Assembly: GCF_026013615.1 (NCBI RefSeq)
Contig: NZ_JAPDPI010000001.1
Coordinates: 186,001-250,000, forward strand
Origin: Plebeiibacterium marinum
GTDB taxonomy: Bacteria > Bacteroidota > Bacteroidia > Bacteroidales > Marinilabiliaceae
Direction of reading: 5' to 3'
DNA length: 64,000 bases
Position numbers and translations under genes: made by a program. Positions 26,921-36,015 of this stretch are shown here, one piece after another. Each line of letters begins with the position of its first letter. The stretch's first letter is position 1. The notes below the pieces were generated by a model. That model was not told where the DNA came from and ran no database searches. It saw only the letters and a program-made list of their open reading frames with translations.

Positions 26921-28483
26921 TTAAAACAATTTACTTCGGAAATTACTTATGATATTTTTTACTCCAATTCTTTTATCAAGTTCTTTCAAAGAGATAATGC
27001 TCACTACTATAGTTACAACACCGCATCCATAATATGCGTTCGGAAAATCAAGGTAAACAATACATCCAACTCCAATAGATAACAAAAACATATACAACCC
27101 AACAAGTCTGTATGCTGACATTGATATAACAAAACCATATCTCCTCTTTAATATAACATATAACATGATTACACTAAACAAGTAATTAATGTTTAGTGCA
27201 ATTCCTAATCCCTCTATTCCATATAGTTTAAAGAAAAGAACGTTAAAAAACAAAAACCAAAGTACTCCTATTAACTCTGTTATGAAGAACAGACTATTAT
27301 CTCTTTTAGATATAAGCACAAAACCTGAAACCCAGGTAATACCTTTAAGCATAATAGCCAGTGATGCCCATTTTAAATAACCAATAACCGGTAAAAACTC
27401 TTCACTCAGCAATAATCTCACTAAAATAGGCGCACTCAATAAAATAATTGACAGAATAGGCCCTAGAATTAAAATAACTACTTCTGCCTGTTGATTTACA
27501 ACATTTTTCCATTTTGCTGAATCATTAATAACCCCAGATAGCCTAGGAAAATAATCCGTACTCATGGCAACAAAAACCATACCCACATATCCAGTCATAA
27601 TACTACTCCCAGCACTAAAAAGCCCAAGCTCTTCAAGACTTCCAACTTTAGAAATAAACGCATTGAGCAAAAAATTGCTTCCTGTTGTTAACAATGTACT
27701 CAATGTTAAAACGACACCCAGCACAACCATTTGTTTTCCTCCTGCAAAAACATCTCGAAAGTTCATGTTGATAGCTTTTACATTTACTTTCTTTCTAAAG
27801 TATAGAGAAACAACATAAGTTGTAGCAGAAGAAGCTACTATTGCAGGAACTACACCATTTATCCCATAAAAATAAAATATAGGAATTACTACCAAAAGAC
27901 CAGCTACAGACCCTGAAATATTAGCACTTGCTAAAAGGTTTATCTTTCTCATCCCTCTTAAAAGGGTATATAAACCTCCCGTTAAGGCTGTAAACAAAAA
28001 CGTTACTGATAAAAACATAAATGTTTTTGTATAACTATAATCATCAAATGTCAATCTGCTCAACAAAGGAGATAATGCAATAGTAAGAATGACTCCCAAA
28101 ATAGCAGACAGCCATATCCAACTGCTAAATATAGTATATACCTTCTTTAATTCTGATTTATCATTTGCTTCTTTAGCCTTTGATATATCACGGATGGCAC
28201 TTTCATTAAGCCCCATACCGGATGCCAATTTGATTACTTCTAGTGTTGAATTCAATAAACCATTCAATCCCATCCCAGCGGTACCTATAAGAACAGCTAA
28301 CAATTTGCCTCTTAATAAGGTTACAAAAATATTGAACACCTGAACACCACCAAATAAGGATGTGGCCTTTAATATTTGTCTATAAGAAGATCTATCCTCA
28401 GCAACACAACCATTATTATTGCCTTCTTTGTCTACATCCATTATCATTGGATTATCTTGCAAAACTTCACTATTAGAACTCAT
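26921..28483 (-). CDS. Wzx-type O-antigen/polysaccharide flippase
   Basis: 520 residues. A hydrophilic N-terminal tail of about 35 residues precedes about twelve membrane segments of the MOP superfamily. SLFGGVQVFNIFVTLLRGKL is the typical first helix of Wzx-like translocases (Arg/Lys-bearing), and GLLNSTLEVIKLASGMGLNE is a well-kept family block. It should move the undecaprenyl-diphosphate-linked repeat unit to the periplasmic side for the polymerase at 20752-21999. Confidence 0.92.
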   Translation of the reverse strand: MSSNSEVLQDNPMIMDVDKEGNNNGCVAEDRSSYRQILKATSLFGGVQVFNIFVTLLRGKLLAVLIGTAGMGLNGLLNSTLEVIKLASGMGLNESAIRDISKAKEANDKSELKKVYTIFSSWIWLSAILGVILTIALSPLLSRLTFDDYSYTKTFMFLSVTFLFTALTGGLYTLLRGMRKINLLASANISGSVAGLLVVIPIFYFYGINGVVPAIVASSATTYVVSLYFRKKVNVKAINMNFRDVFAGGKQMVVLGVVLTLSTLLTTGSNFLLNAFISKVGSLEELGLFSAGSSIMTGYVGMVFVAMSTDYFPRLSGVINDSAKWKNVVNQQAEVVILILGPILSIILLSAPILVRLLLSEEFLPVIGYLKWASLAIMLKGITWVSGFVLISKRDNSLFFITELIGVLWFLFFNVLFFKLYGIEGLGIALNINYLFSVIMLYVILKRRYGFVISMSAYRLVGLYMFLLSIGVGCIVYLDFPNAYYGCGVVTIVVSIISLKELDKRIGVKNIISNFRSKLF

Positions 28484-28531
28484 TGTGACAAATTATTCTT
28501 CTTTACAATTATTCTAACCATCAAAACACAA

Positions 28532-29038
28532 TCAACAATCTTCATCAAGTTTAGCAATTTCTTCATTCGTAAAAATCCGGATTAACTTTGCTGGATTCCC
28601 ACCAATAACTGAATAAGGTGGAAATGAAGAATTAACAAAACTATTAGCAGCCACAACACAATATTCTCCTAACACAACATCAGGCATAATAATTGAATTT
28701 GCACCAATCCAACAATGATTTCCAATCTCCACTTTCCCCTTCATTATTGGGAAGACCCTTTGCATTTTAGCTGAAGCATTTGGTCCCGATGCAGACATTA
28801 TATTCACATTTTGTGCAATACTAACATTTCCGCCAATTATTATTTTCTCCCAATAACCAATAACGACAGTGTTTATCCCAAAATAGGATTCATCTCCAAT
28901 TTCCAATTGACAATCCGGACCACCGAAAACACTACAACGCTTAGCGATTTTAACCCCATTTCCTATCTTTGCATAATTTATGTTTGAAGATGGATCCACA
29001 TCCACTCTTTCACCTAAAGAAATATTTGATATAATCAT
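28532..29038 (-). CDS. Hexapeptide-repeat (left-handed beta-helix) acyltransferase
   Basis: 168 residues made of [LIV]-G-x4 repeats: INYAKIGNGVKIAKRC, LEIGDESYFGINTVVIG and VEIGNHCWIGANSIIMPDVV, ending in VIGGNPAKLIRIF, the closing block of LbH acetyltransferases. The layout is that of the xenobiotic/maltose acetyltransferase group. It could O-acetylate a sugar or be the N-acetyltransferase that completes a 3-amino-3,6-dideoxyhexose made by the FdtA/FdtB-like enzymes. It abuts the transaminase-like gene with no gap (29038/29039), which favours a joint pathway. Confidence 0.85.
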   Translation of the reverse strand: MIISNISLGERVDVDPSSNINYAKIGNGVKIAKRCSVFGGPDCQLEIGDESYFGINTVVIGYWEKIIIGGNVSIAQNVNIMSASGPNASAKMQRVFPIMKGKVEIGNHCWIGANSIIMPDVVLGEYCVVAANSFVNSSFPPYSVIGGNPAKLIRIFTNEEIAKLDEDC

Positions 29039-29959
29039 TTATTTTCTATTTAATATCAAAGAATTTAAAACATCTGCAAAATAATGAATATCACCTTTAC
29101 CTAAATTTTGATGGCTAGGAAAGAAAAAAGCATCTTCACCATAGAAAATGCTCGATTGAATTCCATGAGCCCAAAGGGTCTCCTTTAAATAGTTCAGATC
29201 TTTTATTATTGAATTATTTTTTAACATCATAACAGATGGAACTTCCTGGCTGGATTTAGTAAAAAACTCATTTAATCCCAACTGTTTATAAACTGATATA
29301 GCATAATCATAATTAGATATTCTTTGCCCTACCAATTCCTTTATGTCGGCTACATAATAGCTAATAACATTTTTTATATATTGCAACAGAGGTTCACTAA
29401 TTTGAGGTTCTTTATTCAATCTATTCTTTTTATTATTTACTAAAACCCCTCCAACCTGAACAGGGAAAAACTTTGGAAAACTATACACTGCAAAATCTCC
29501 ATATTTACCTATTTTTCCCTTTTCATCCTGACTAAAAAAAGTTGTACAACAATCTTCTATAATAGGAATATCTAAAGAACACAAGAAATCCATTTCAGGG
29601 TATACATAACCAAATTCATGATTAACAAAAATTAGTTTTGTTTCTGATAAAATGTTTCTTGACCACTGACATATTTTTTCTATTTCCTTAGTAACACAAC
29701 CGCTTATATAAAAATTTCCACTTGTGGTAAGTATTGTGACAACATCATTTTTGTCTAGATTATAATACGATAACGCAATGTTAATAGCCTGTCTTCCATT
29801 TTCAGTAAAATAATAATCGTTTCCCTCAAATTTCTCATTTAAATAATGTACAACACCATTATTGTCTGGCAAAGAATTATTAAGAGCCACATGTTTTGTT
29901 TGAAAAGGTCCTATTCTATAGGATGGTAAACTATATGGGTCCGGATTTAACACAAACAT
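29039..29959 (-). CDS. Short DegT/DnrJ/EryC1-like PLP protein
   Basis: About 306 residues from the ATG at 29959; a TTG at 29962 is also in frame. It is clearly shorter than normal sugar transaminases (370-390). The fold marks are TENGRQAINIALSYY, IPIIEDCCTTFF with the ring-contacting Asp (D136) and GDFAVYSFPKFFPVQVGG, where K163 stands at the Schiff-base position seven residues before the Gly pair, though the usual SFHxxK spacing is shortened by two. Much of the C-terminal domain seems reduced. It is probably a PLP enzyme acting on an unusual substrate; a non-catalytic role cannot be excluded. Confidence 0.7.
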   Translation of the reverse strand: MFVLNPDPYSLPSYRIGPFQTKHVALNNSLPDNNGVVHYLNEKFEGNDYYFTENGRQAINIALSYYNLDKNDVVTILTTSGNFYISGCVTKEIEKICQWSRNILSETKLIFVNHEFGYVYPEMDFLCSLDIPIIEDCCTTFFSQDEKGKIGKYGDFAVYSFPKFFPVQVGGVLVNNKKNRLNKEPQISEPLLQYIKNVISYYVADIKELVGQRISNYDYAISVYKQLGLNEFFTKSSQEVPSVMMLKNNSIIKDLNYLKETLWAHGIQSSIFYGEDAFFFPSHQNLGKGDIHYFADVLNSLILNRK

Positions 29960-29989
29960 CAAATCATGAATTTATGAAGAGCGAAAAAA

Positions 29990-30916
29990 TTAATTTATCA
30001 AATTAAATTTATATCTAAGAGATGAAACCGCTTCGTGAGTCTCTTTAAACCTTAACAATCCACTATTTGGAATGCTATCTTCTGTTGATATCCCAAGGTC
30101 AACATATTTATAACCCAGTTTATGATAGTGAGACCATAGATTTAACAACAAAAAATCCATAGCCCTCTGGGATCTTCCCAGTTCATTATCTCCCCAAAAT
30201 ACAGCATAAACTATTTGGGGATTTAAACGATATAAAATTGCAAAAGAAACTATATTTCCTTCTTTTGTTGATACTTTAAAAAAATCCACAGGCCAAAGAT
30301 TACTTGTTTGATTAATGTCATCTAAAGACATGTAAATAGGTCGTCCAAACTTCGCTCTATTATCTTTTATTAAATTATATCCTTCTAATTTATCATCTTC
30401 CGTTTCTGTGTATTCAAAAACTAATTCATTTCTCAAGGCCTGTCTGTAGTACTCTCTACTATTTTTTTGGCCATACACCCCCTTAAATTGCTGTAAATCA
30501 ACCCAACTAGTAATTTCAGGTATTAAACTTTGAAAATTTGCCCTTAATAATGAACTTGTACATTTGGCATTAAATGTTTGATGATAAATATTTGGAGGAA
30601 GTGTTACCCGGAACTCCTTATAACCAACAGACATAACATATTCTTGTAGCAATAGAATAAAGTGATCAACCGTTGTTGAATATATATTTTCCTTTTTAAA
30701 ATGAAAACCTCCAAATGGTGCTGAAAAAGGAGACAACAACTTATCATCTTTAATACCAGCCACTAATCCTATTTCTGGTTTACCAATATTCTCAACAAGC
30801 CATACTATTTTTTCTACTTTATTTCTATTTAGAGATAAGAACTTATTTGATATGAAAGGATGGGGATCTATGCCAAAAATATTCTGAAATTTTCTTTCAT
30901 CAATTTCAATGATCAT
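29990..30916 (-). CDS. FemAB-like / GNAT-fold acyltransferase
   Basis: 308 residues of the FemAB-like superfamily. The C-terminal core shows VYAVFWGDNELGRSQRAMDF and KYVDLGISTEDSIPNSGLLR, which match the terminal GNAT strands in sugar-modifying FemAB-like proteins. Its first 11 bases overlap the end of the upstream cupin gene, so translation is probably coupled. With the two FdtA-type cupins it forms a tight subcluster; N-acylation of the amino sugar they help to make is the likely job. The acyl donor is unknown. Confidence 0.72.
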   Translation of the reverse strand: MIIEIDERKFQNIFGIDPHPFISNKFLSLNRNKVEKIVWLVENIGKPEIGLVAGIKDDKLLSPFSAPFGGFHFKKENIYSTTVDHFILLLQEYVMSVGYKEFRVTLPPNIYHQTFNAKCTSSLLRANFQSLIPEITSWVDLQQFKGVYGQKNSREYYRQALRNELVFEYTETEDDKLEGYNLIKDNRAKFGRPIYMSLDDINQTSNLWPVDFFKVSTKEGNIVSFAILYRLNPQIVYAVFWGDNELGRSQRAMDFLLLNLWSHYHKLGYKYVDLGISTEDSIPNSGLLRFKETHEAVSSLRYKFNLIN

Positions 30917-31340
30917 TACTTGATGCTTTAAAGGTTAGAAATTCATCATAGTCTCTAATATAATCCTCTTCACTATATTTCTGCGAAGCCAACACAAAAC
31001 AAATTGCTCCAGATGAAAAATTTACAATTTCACGCCATATTCCTGGTATAACTAACAGACCATAATTTGGTCGATTAAGTTGAATTATTTTTTTATTCTT
31101 GCCGTCATCGATAATGACATCAAAGCAACCACTAGCCGCAACAATTAGCTGATATAAATTTTTATGCGCATGCCCGCCCCTATCGGAACCACCTGGAACA
31201 TCATATAAATAATAAAGTCTCTTTACATCAAATGGTAGGTGATCCCCGTTTTGAATAACAGTAATATTACCTGCTCTATTGTGAATTTTAGGTAATTCAA
31301 CAACATTACAATTATGAATATCAGAAATAAAACTTAACAT
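30906..31340 (-). CDS. FdtA/QdtA-like dTDP-4-keto-6-deoxyhexose 3,4-ketoisomerase (HAH type)
   Basis: 144-residue single-domain cupin of the WxcM/FdtA family. These enzymes move the keto group from C4 to C3 of dTDP-4-keto-6-deoxyglucose before transamination at C3. The family signature is complete: DVPGGSDRGGHAHKNLYQLI contains both His of the HAH motif implicated in catalysis in FdtA. KYSEEDYIRDYDEFL at the end is the family tail. It overlaps the neighbouring cupin gene by 7 bases and the FemAB-like gene by 11. Together with the FdtB-like transaminase (38904-40055) it predicts a dTDP-3-amino-3,6-dideoxyhexose. Confidence 0.85.
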   Translation of the reverse strand: MLSFISDIHNCNVVELPKIHNRAGNITVIQNGDHLPFDVKRLYYLYDVPGGSDRGGHAHKNLYQLIVAASGCFDVIIDDGKNKKIIQLNRPNYGLLVIPGIWREIVNFSSGAICFVLASQKYSEEDYIRDYDEFLTFKASSNDH

Positions 31341-31732
31341 CCTTTCAGCCCCTTAAATTTCTCAAAATCTCTTATATAATCATTAACGCTGTAATCTGTA
31401 GACGATATTATAACTGCCAAAGAATTTGTGGAAAAATTTTCCAACTCCCGCCACATCATTTTTGGAATATACACACCATAGTAAGACCTATTCAAAGAGA
31501 ACCTATATTCCCTTGTCCCGTCATTTAATACTACATCAAAACTACCAGACAAGGCAACAATAAGCTCTTCAGTTTCTTTAAATGCATGCCCCCCTCTTTT
31601 TTCACCCCCAGGAACATCATATATCCAGTACACCCTTTTAATATCAAAAGGAAGATGAGTATCCTCTTCTATAAAAGATAAGTTCCCTCTTATATCATGA
31701 TGTTTAGGTAGTGTTATTAATGTAGCATCCAT
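31334..31732 (-). CDS. FdtA-like cupin, second copy (HAF variant)
   Basis: 132-residue paralogue of the next gene downstream, with the same layout: IYWIYDVPGGEKRGGHAFKE-type signature, GSFDVVLNDG, IPKMMWRELENFS and a VNDYIRDFEKF tail. The second His of the HAH motif is Phe, so isomerase activity by the FdtA mechanism is doubtful. It could be a partner subunit of the HAH protein (FdtA-type proteins are dimers) or have a changed reaction. The 7-base overlap means the two are translated together. Confidence 0.82.
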   Translation of the reverse strand: MDATLITLPKHHDIRGNLSFIEEDTHLPFDIKRVYWIYDVPGGEKRGGHAFKETEELIVALSGSFDVVLNDGTREYRFSLNRSYYGVYIPKMMWRELENFSTNSLAVIISSTDYSVNDYIRDFEKFKGLKGC

Positions 31733-31748
31733 ATATTAATAATTAAAT

Positions 31749-34052
31749 TCAGGTCTTAATGTATCCGTATTTTTTTCCATAACCATACCGCGAAGTATCA
31801 ATAGTAACGTCATTCACAATCAAACTTAATGAATGACCAGTATTAGTTTGTAATTCAGACAAAGTCTTTCCAAGCATATCTTTAATTGTCTTTTTTACCC
31901 TAACAACTACTAAACATGCATCAGCACTCTCAACCAGGTTTTGAGTATCGGAGATCAGACCTACCGGAGCCGAATCAACTATTACATACTCAAACCTCTG
32001 CCTTAATTGCTCAAAGAACTCTTTAGCTTCTGATGACGCTGCTAATTCAGAAGGATTTGGAGGAATTGGACCAGCAGTAACTATTGAAAGGTTATTGAAC
32101 TGGGTTTCCTGAATAATATTATCGATACTTTCCCGACCAATCAAATAAGTAGAAATTCCTTTGTTTCTATCTACATCAAACTCCTTTGAAACTTTAGGGT
32201 TTCTAAGATCAAATTCTACCAAAACCGTTTTTTTTCCTAATAAACTGTATACCGAAGCCAGGTTTATGGCAGAAACCGTTTTCCCATCTCCAGGCATTGC
32301 TGAGGTTACAAGAATAATTGGATTCTTTTTACTTTTTGTAATAAACTGTAACCTTGACCGCATTATCCGATATGACTCAGCAAAAACTGAATCTGGATTA
32401 TTTAACACCTCTATACTCCTAATACTTTTCACTCTTGGAATCGTTCCTACAACGGGAATATGATTATACCTTTGAAGATCCTCTTCATGTATCCTTTTAT
32501 TAAGTAAATGTTTAAGAAACAAAAGAACAAATGGGATAAAAGAACCTAAAAACAATGCAATGAAATAAATCATGCGAGGATTGGGAGCAACCTGTTCTGC
32601 ATATAACAAATTTGCTGGGTTTATCACTTCATTATCTGGCCTATTAGAGGCTTTTTGCATTTGTAGCTCAGCCCTCTTTTCCAGCAAAAGGGTATATAAT
32701 TCATCATTGAGCTTAAACTTTCTTTCAATACCTAACAATTGCCGTTCTGTAACAGGTAACGCAGAAGCTTGTGAATTTACTCTGTTTATTTGTGACTGAT
32801 TTTCACTAATTGCAATAATATTAGCCCTTCGTAAACCATTCAATGTCTCCATCAGCTCATTCTTTTTAGTGCCAACCCGTTGACTTAATAAATTTTGCAA
32901 TGGATTCATTTCTCCAGCTCCAGATGCAGCTAATTGAGATTGTAAATCTGCCAATTCAGTAACTAATCCTGACAAAGCAGGGTCTTCAATACCCATGCTT
33001 ATAGGTAGAGGAAGGTCTCCTGTTATATCATTTTGTAAATAATCAGCAAGATTATCATAATAATTTGCCTCTAATTTTAATCTGGCATTTTCTTCTTCTA
33101 ATCGCGAAACCTGACTTATGATCTCTTGTCCCTGCGCAGACAAGTTCATGACCCTGTGTGTAGAACGAAATTGCTGTAACTGGTTTTCTGTTATAACCAA
33201 GGAATCAGAAATACCATCCAACTGATTTTCAATAAACTGAATGCGACGATTTGCTTCCTGATTCTTTTTCTCCAATGATAAGGCTTGGAAAACTTCCGTG
33301 AGCTTGTTTAAAAAATCCACATCCCGTGCAACATTTGTACCTACCAAACTAATTTCCAATACTGAACCTGTATTGGAAAGTGCTTTCACATTAAGACGAT
33401 TGTTAAAAGCTCTAACCAAACTCACATGACTCCTAAAAACAAAAGTAAGTGTTACTTCTGGATTATAATCAAACCAATCTGTATTATAACATTCTATAGT
33501 AATTGAGCCACTTCCTATATTTATAATATCTCCAAAAGATGCCTGTATATCTATATTCCCATTCTCTGATTTTAGCTTAAAACTATTATCACCCAAATAA
33601 GTAAAATCAATTGGCACACCCTTTGGGAAATCTGCACCTTTATTTTTTTTTACTCGTATGGGCAAGCTATGATACAACGGAATTAAGTCTCCTGATGCCC
33701 TATAGAAATACTCAACCTCAAAATCCAACACTCCCAGTGCCCTAGATGTTAAATCTCTAGATTTCAAAATGGTAATTTGATTATCTAAATTTCTCATACC
33801 AGCAGGCATCCCTAATCCTTGCATTAGTTGTTCATTCTCATTTCCCCCTCTTTCTTCCTCTTCAAAAATCAAAACTGTTGATGATACCCTAAAAGTAGGA
33901 ATAGTATCTGCTATTTTCATTTTCGCTAATACAAATGCAACTACAATTGTAAGTACAAAAAAATACCAGTTTTTTATAAAAATCCTGAAAAGAACAAACG
34001 GATCTATTCCAACTTCTCTAAATTTGGATTCTTTATTATTATTGTTATTCAT
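31749..34052 (-). CDS. Wzc-like polysaccharide co-polymerase / tyrosine autokinase
   Basis: 767 residues. Order: cytoplasmic N-terminus, TM1 (about 30-45), a large periplasmic Wzz-type domain with coiled coils, TM2 (about 490-515), then a BY-kinase domain. The kinase has Walker A SAMPGDGKTVSAINLA, Walker A' VLVEFDLRNPKV and Walker B YVIVDSAPVGLISD. The tail is a Tyr cluster (Y756, Y758, Y762, Y764) for autophosphorylation. Such proteins control chain length and couple the polymerase to the outer-membrane exporter. The Wza-like gene lies just upstream, as is usual. Confidence 0.95.
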   Translation of the reverse strand: MNNNNNKESKFREVGIDPFVLFRIFIKNWYFFVLTIVVAFVLAKMKIADTIPTFRVSSTVLIFEEEERGGNENEQLMQGLGMPAGMRNLDNQITILKSRDLTSRALGVLDFEVEYFYRASGDLIPLYHSLPIRVKKNKGADFPKGVPIDFTYLGDNSFKLKSENGNIDIQASFGDIINIGSGSITIECYNTDWFDYNPEVTLTFVFRSHVSLVRAFNNRLNVKALSNTGSVLEISLVGTNVARDVDFLNKLTEVFQALSLEKKNQEANRRIQFIENQLDGISDSLVITENQLQQFRSTHRVMNLSAQGQEIISQVSRLEEENARLKLEANYYDNLADYLQNDITGDLPLPISMGIEDPALSGLVTELADLQSQLAASGAGEMNPLQNLLSQRVGTKKNELMETLNGLRRANIIAISENQSQINRVNSQASALPVTERQLLGIERKFKLNDELYTLLLEKRAELQMQKASNRPDNEVINPANLLYAEQVAPNPRMIYFIALFLGSFIPFVLLFLKHLLNKRIHEEDLQRYNHIPVVGTIPRVKSIRSIEVLNNPDSVFAESYRIMRSRLQFITKSKKNPIILVTSAMPGDGKTVSAINLASVYSLLGKKTVLVEFDLRNPKVSKEFDVDRNKGISTYLIGRESIDNIIQETQFNNLSIVTAGPIPPNPSELAASSEAKEFFEQLRQRFEYVIVDSAPVGLISDTQNLVESADACLVVVRVKKTIKDMLGKTLSELQTNTGHSLSLIVNDVTIDTSRYGYGKKYGYIKT

Positions 34053-34116
34053 ATCCGATCAACTCACTTCCTTTTAAGATTACCCCTGTATTCATCGACC
34101 TACAAACAGATTAGCA

Positions 34117-34875
34117 CTAATTGCTTTGCACCAACGTATATACAACAGCAGCTGTATTTAACAAACTAAAAACTAACATATAAATTGACACATTCATTTG
34201 GAATGTTCGTCCCCTCTGCGGAGGGACATAAACAACATCATTTGGCATAACATAATAATATTCAGATGTAAATATGCTTTGATCTGACAATGATAATTCT
34301 TTTACGACAGGACCATATTGCGTCGGCCTTACCAATTGAACTTTCTTTCTATTTCCATACTCGCTTAAATCACCAGCCAAAGCCAAAGCCTCAAAGATAT
34401 TTATTCGATCTTTGGTTAATAAGTATCTTCCAGCAGTTTCAACCTCGCCAATAATGCTAATATGATTATTCACCAAACGGACGGTAATTGACGCATCCTT
34501 TACATAATTACTAAAAGTATGCTTTAATATATCTTTTACCTCATTTAAAGATTTTCCTTTAACCTCAACTTTTCCAACAAAAGGAATATCAACATAACCT
34601 TGATTATCTACTGCATAACCATCTATATCTTCCTCAGAAACCGTATTAAAAATTGAGGACCACTGCGGATCAGGAGATATAACACTAATGTACAAATGAT
34701 CATAAGGCATTATCCTATATTCTGTAACCCGATCTATTTCTTCATACATTAAGTTATTGTCATGATGCTCTTTACTTATGCCTGTTCTTTTTAGATATGT
34801 TAAATTCTTGCGTGAAGTACATGAACTTCCAAACAAACCAATCAAAAAAAGATATATTAATAGATATTTAGTCAT
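34117..34875 (-). CDS. Wza-like polysaccharide export lipoprotein
   Basis: 252 residues. A lipoprotein signal ends at C19 (LFGSSC). The Poly_export domain begins MPYDHLYISVISPDPQW, followed by a SLBB-like domain with SIIGEVETAGRYLL and NIFEALALAGDLSEYGNRKK. A C-terminal hydrophobic helix (about 228-248) takes the place of the amphipathic helix that forms the Wza pore. It is shorter than Wza (379), as is common in Bacteroidota. It should form the outer-membrane part of the export channel with the Wzc-like protein encoded 64 bp downstream. Confidence 0.93.
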   Translation of the reverse strand: MTKYLLIYLFLIGLFGSSCTSRKNLTYLKRTGISKEHHDNNLMYEEIDRVTEYRIMPYDHLYISVISPDPQWSSIFNTVSEEDIDGYAVDNQGYVDIPFVGKVEVKGKSLNEVKDILKHTFSNYVKDASITVRLVNNHISIIGEVETAGRYLLTKDRINIFEALALAGDLSEYGNRKKVQLVRPTQYGPVVKELSLSDQSIFTSEYYYVMPNDVVYVPPQRGRTFQMNVSIYMLVFSLLNTAAVVYTLVQSN

Positions 34876-34920
34876 ATTTAAAATAGTAAAGATATATTAG
34901 ACCCAATTTGAATAGACATT

Positions 34921-35991
34921 TTACTTCATAAGATACTCAACTATTTCTGTAGCACTACGCCCAGTTCCATATAATTTCCTGGAGAAATCGAATTGTTGTT
35001 TACTTAAAGATTGAAATCTATCAAAAATTGATAACAGATCTGAGATGATATGGTTACAACCCGCATCAACAGTCTCAAGCCATTCTGTTTCATCCCTTAA
35101 AGTCATGCATGGCACATTATGAAAATATGCTTCTTTCTGAACTCCTCCGCTATCGGTCACTATCATTTTAGCACTTTTTTCTAAAGCCACCATATCCAAA
35201 TAGCCAACAGGATCTATAAAAAAAATTGATGACTTTGAAAAATCGTATTTTTCTCTTTCCAAAGCCTTTTTCGTTCTGGGATGCAAGGGTAAAATAACTT
35301 TTTCTTGAATAGCTATTTTATTTAGTTGCGAAAAAATCATCAATAACCGATTGGAATCATCTGTATTTTCTGCCCGATGAACTGTTGCCAATACATAAGA
35401 TTTTGTCTGTACTCCTATATTTTTCAATACGTTTGACTTCCTTTCTGCTAAGTCACCATAAAACAAAGCTGCATCAAACATAACATCTCCAACGTTCAAA
35501 ACGTTATTATAGATTCCTTCTTTCTCAAGATTTTTTATTGCAATATCTGTTGGTGCAAATAATACAGAAGATATATGATCAGTCAATATTCTATTTTGCT
35601 CTTCAGGCATTCTCATATTAAAGGATCGAAGTCCGGCTTCTACATGAACAACAGGAATATGAATTTTTGAAGCAGCCAAGGCCCCTGCCAAAGTTGAGTT
35701 TGTATCACCATAAACCAATACCCAATCCGGCTTTTCATTCATTAATACCTTTTCAATTTCTTGTAACATCAGCCCTGTTTGCTCCCCATGAGATCCACCC
35801 CCTATACCAAGATTATAATTTGGTTTAGGTATTTCCAGCTCATCAAAGAATACATCCGACATATTTGAATCAAAATGCTGTCCCGTATGTACCAGGATTT
35901 CATTGATACCTTTTTGCTTACTTATTGCCCTTGAAACTGTAGCTGCTTTTATAAACTGAGGTCGAGCACCTATAATAGTTACAATATTCAT
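34921..35991 (-). CDS. UDP-GlcNAc3NAcA 2-epimerase (WbpI/WlbD-like)
   Basis: 356 residues of the non-hydrolysing 2-epimerase family (WecB/WbpI). IVTIIGARPQFIKAATVSRA is the start typical of the WbpI/WlbD branch, while WecB usually has GTRPE. Further motifs: HTGQHFDSNMSDVFF, VHVEAGLRSFNMRMPEEQNR and VTDSGGVQKEAYFHNVPCMT. With the adjoining dehydrogenase, acetyltransferase and transaminase genes it would convert UDP-GlcNAc3NAcA to UDP-ManNAc3NAcA. Plain WecB activity is the alternative. Confidence 0.88.
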   Translation of the reverse strand: MNIVTIIGARPQFIKAATVSRAISKQKGINEILVHTGQHFDSNMSDVFFDELEIPKPNYNLGIGGGSHGEQTGLMLQEIEKVLMNEKPDWVLVYGDTNSTLAGALAASKIHIPVVHVEAGLRSFNMRMPEEQNRILTDHISSVLFAPTDIAIKNLEKEGIYNNVLNVGDVMFDAALFYGDLAERKSNVLKNIGVQTKSYVLATVHRAENTDDSNRLLMIFSQLNKIAIQEKVILPLHPRTKKALEREKYDFSKSSIFFIDPVGYLDMVALEKSAKMIVTDSGGVQKEAYFHNVPCMTLRDETEWLETVDAGCNHIISDLLSIFDRFQSLSKQQFDFSRKLYGTGRSATEIVEYLMK

Positions 35992-36015
35992 GAATATAAT
36001 TTATCGATTTGGTTA

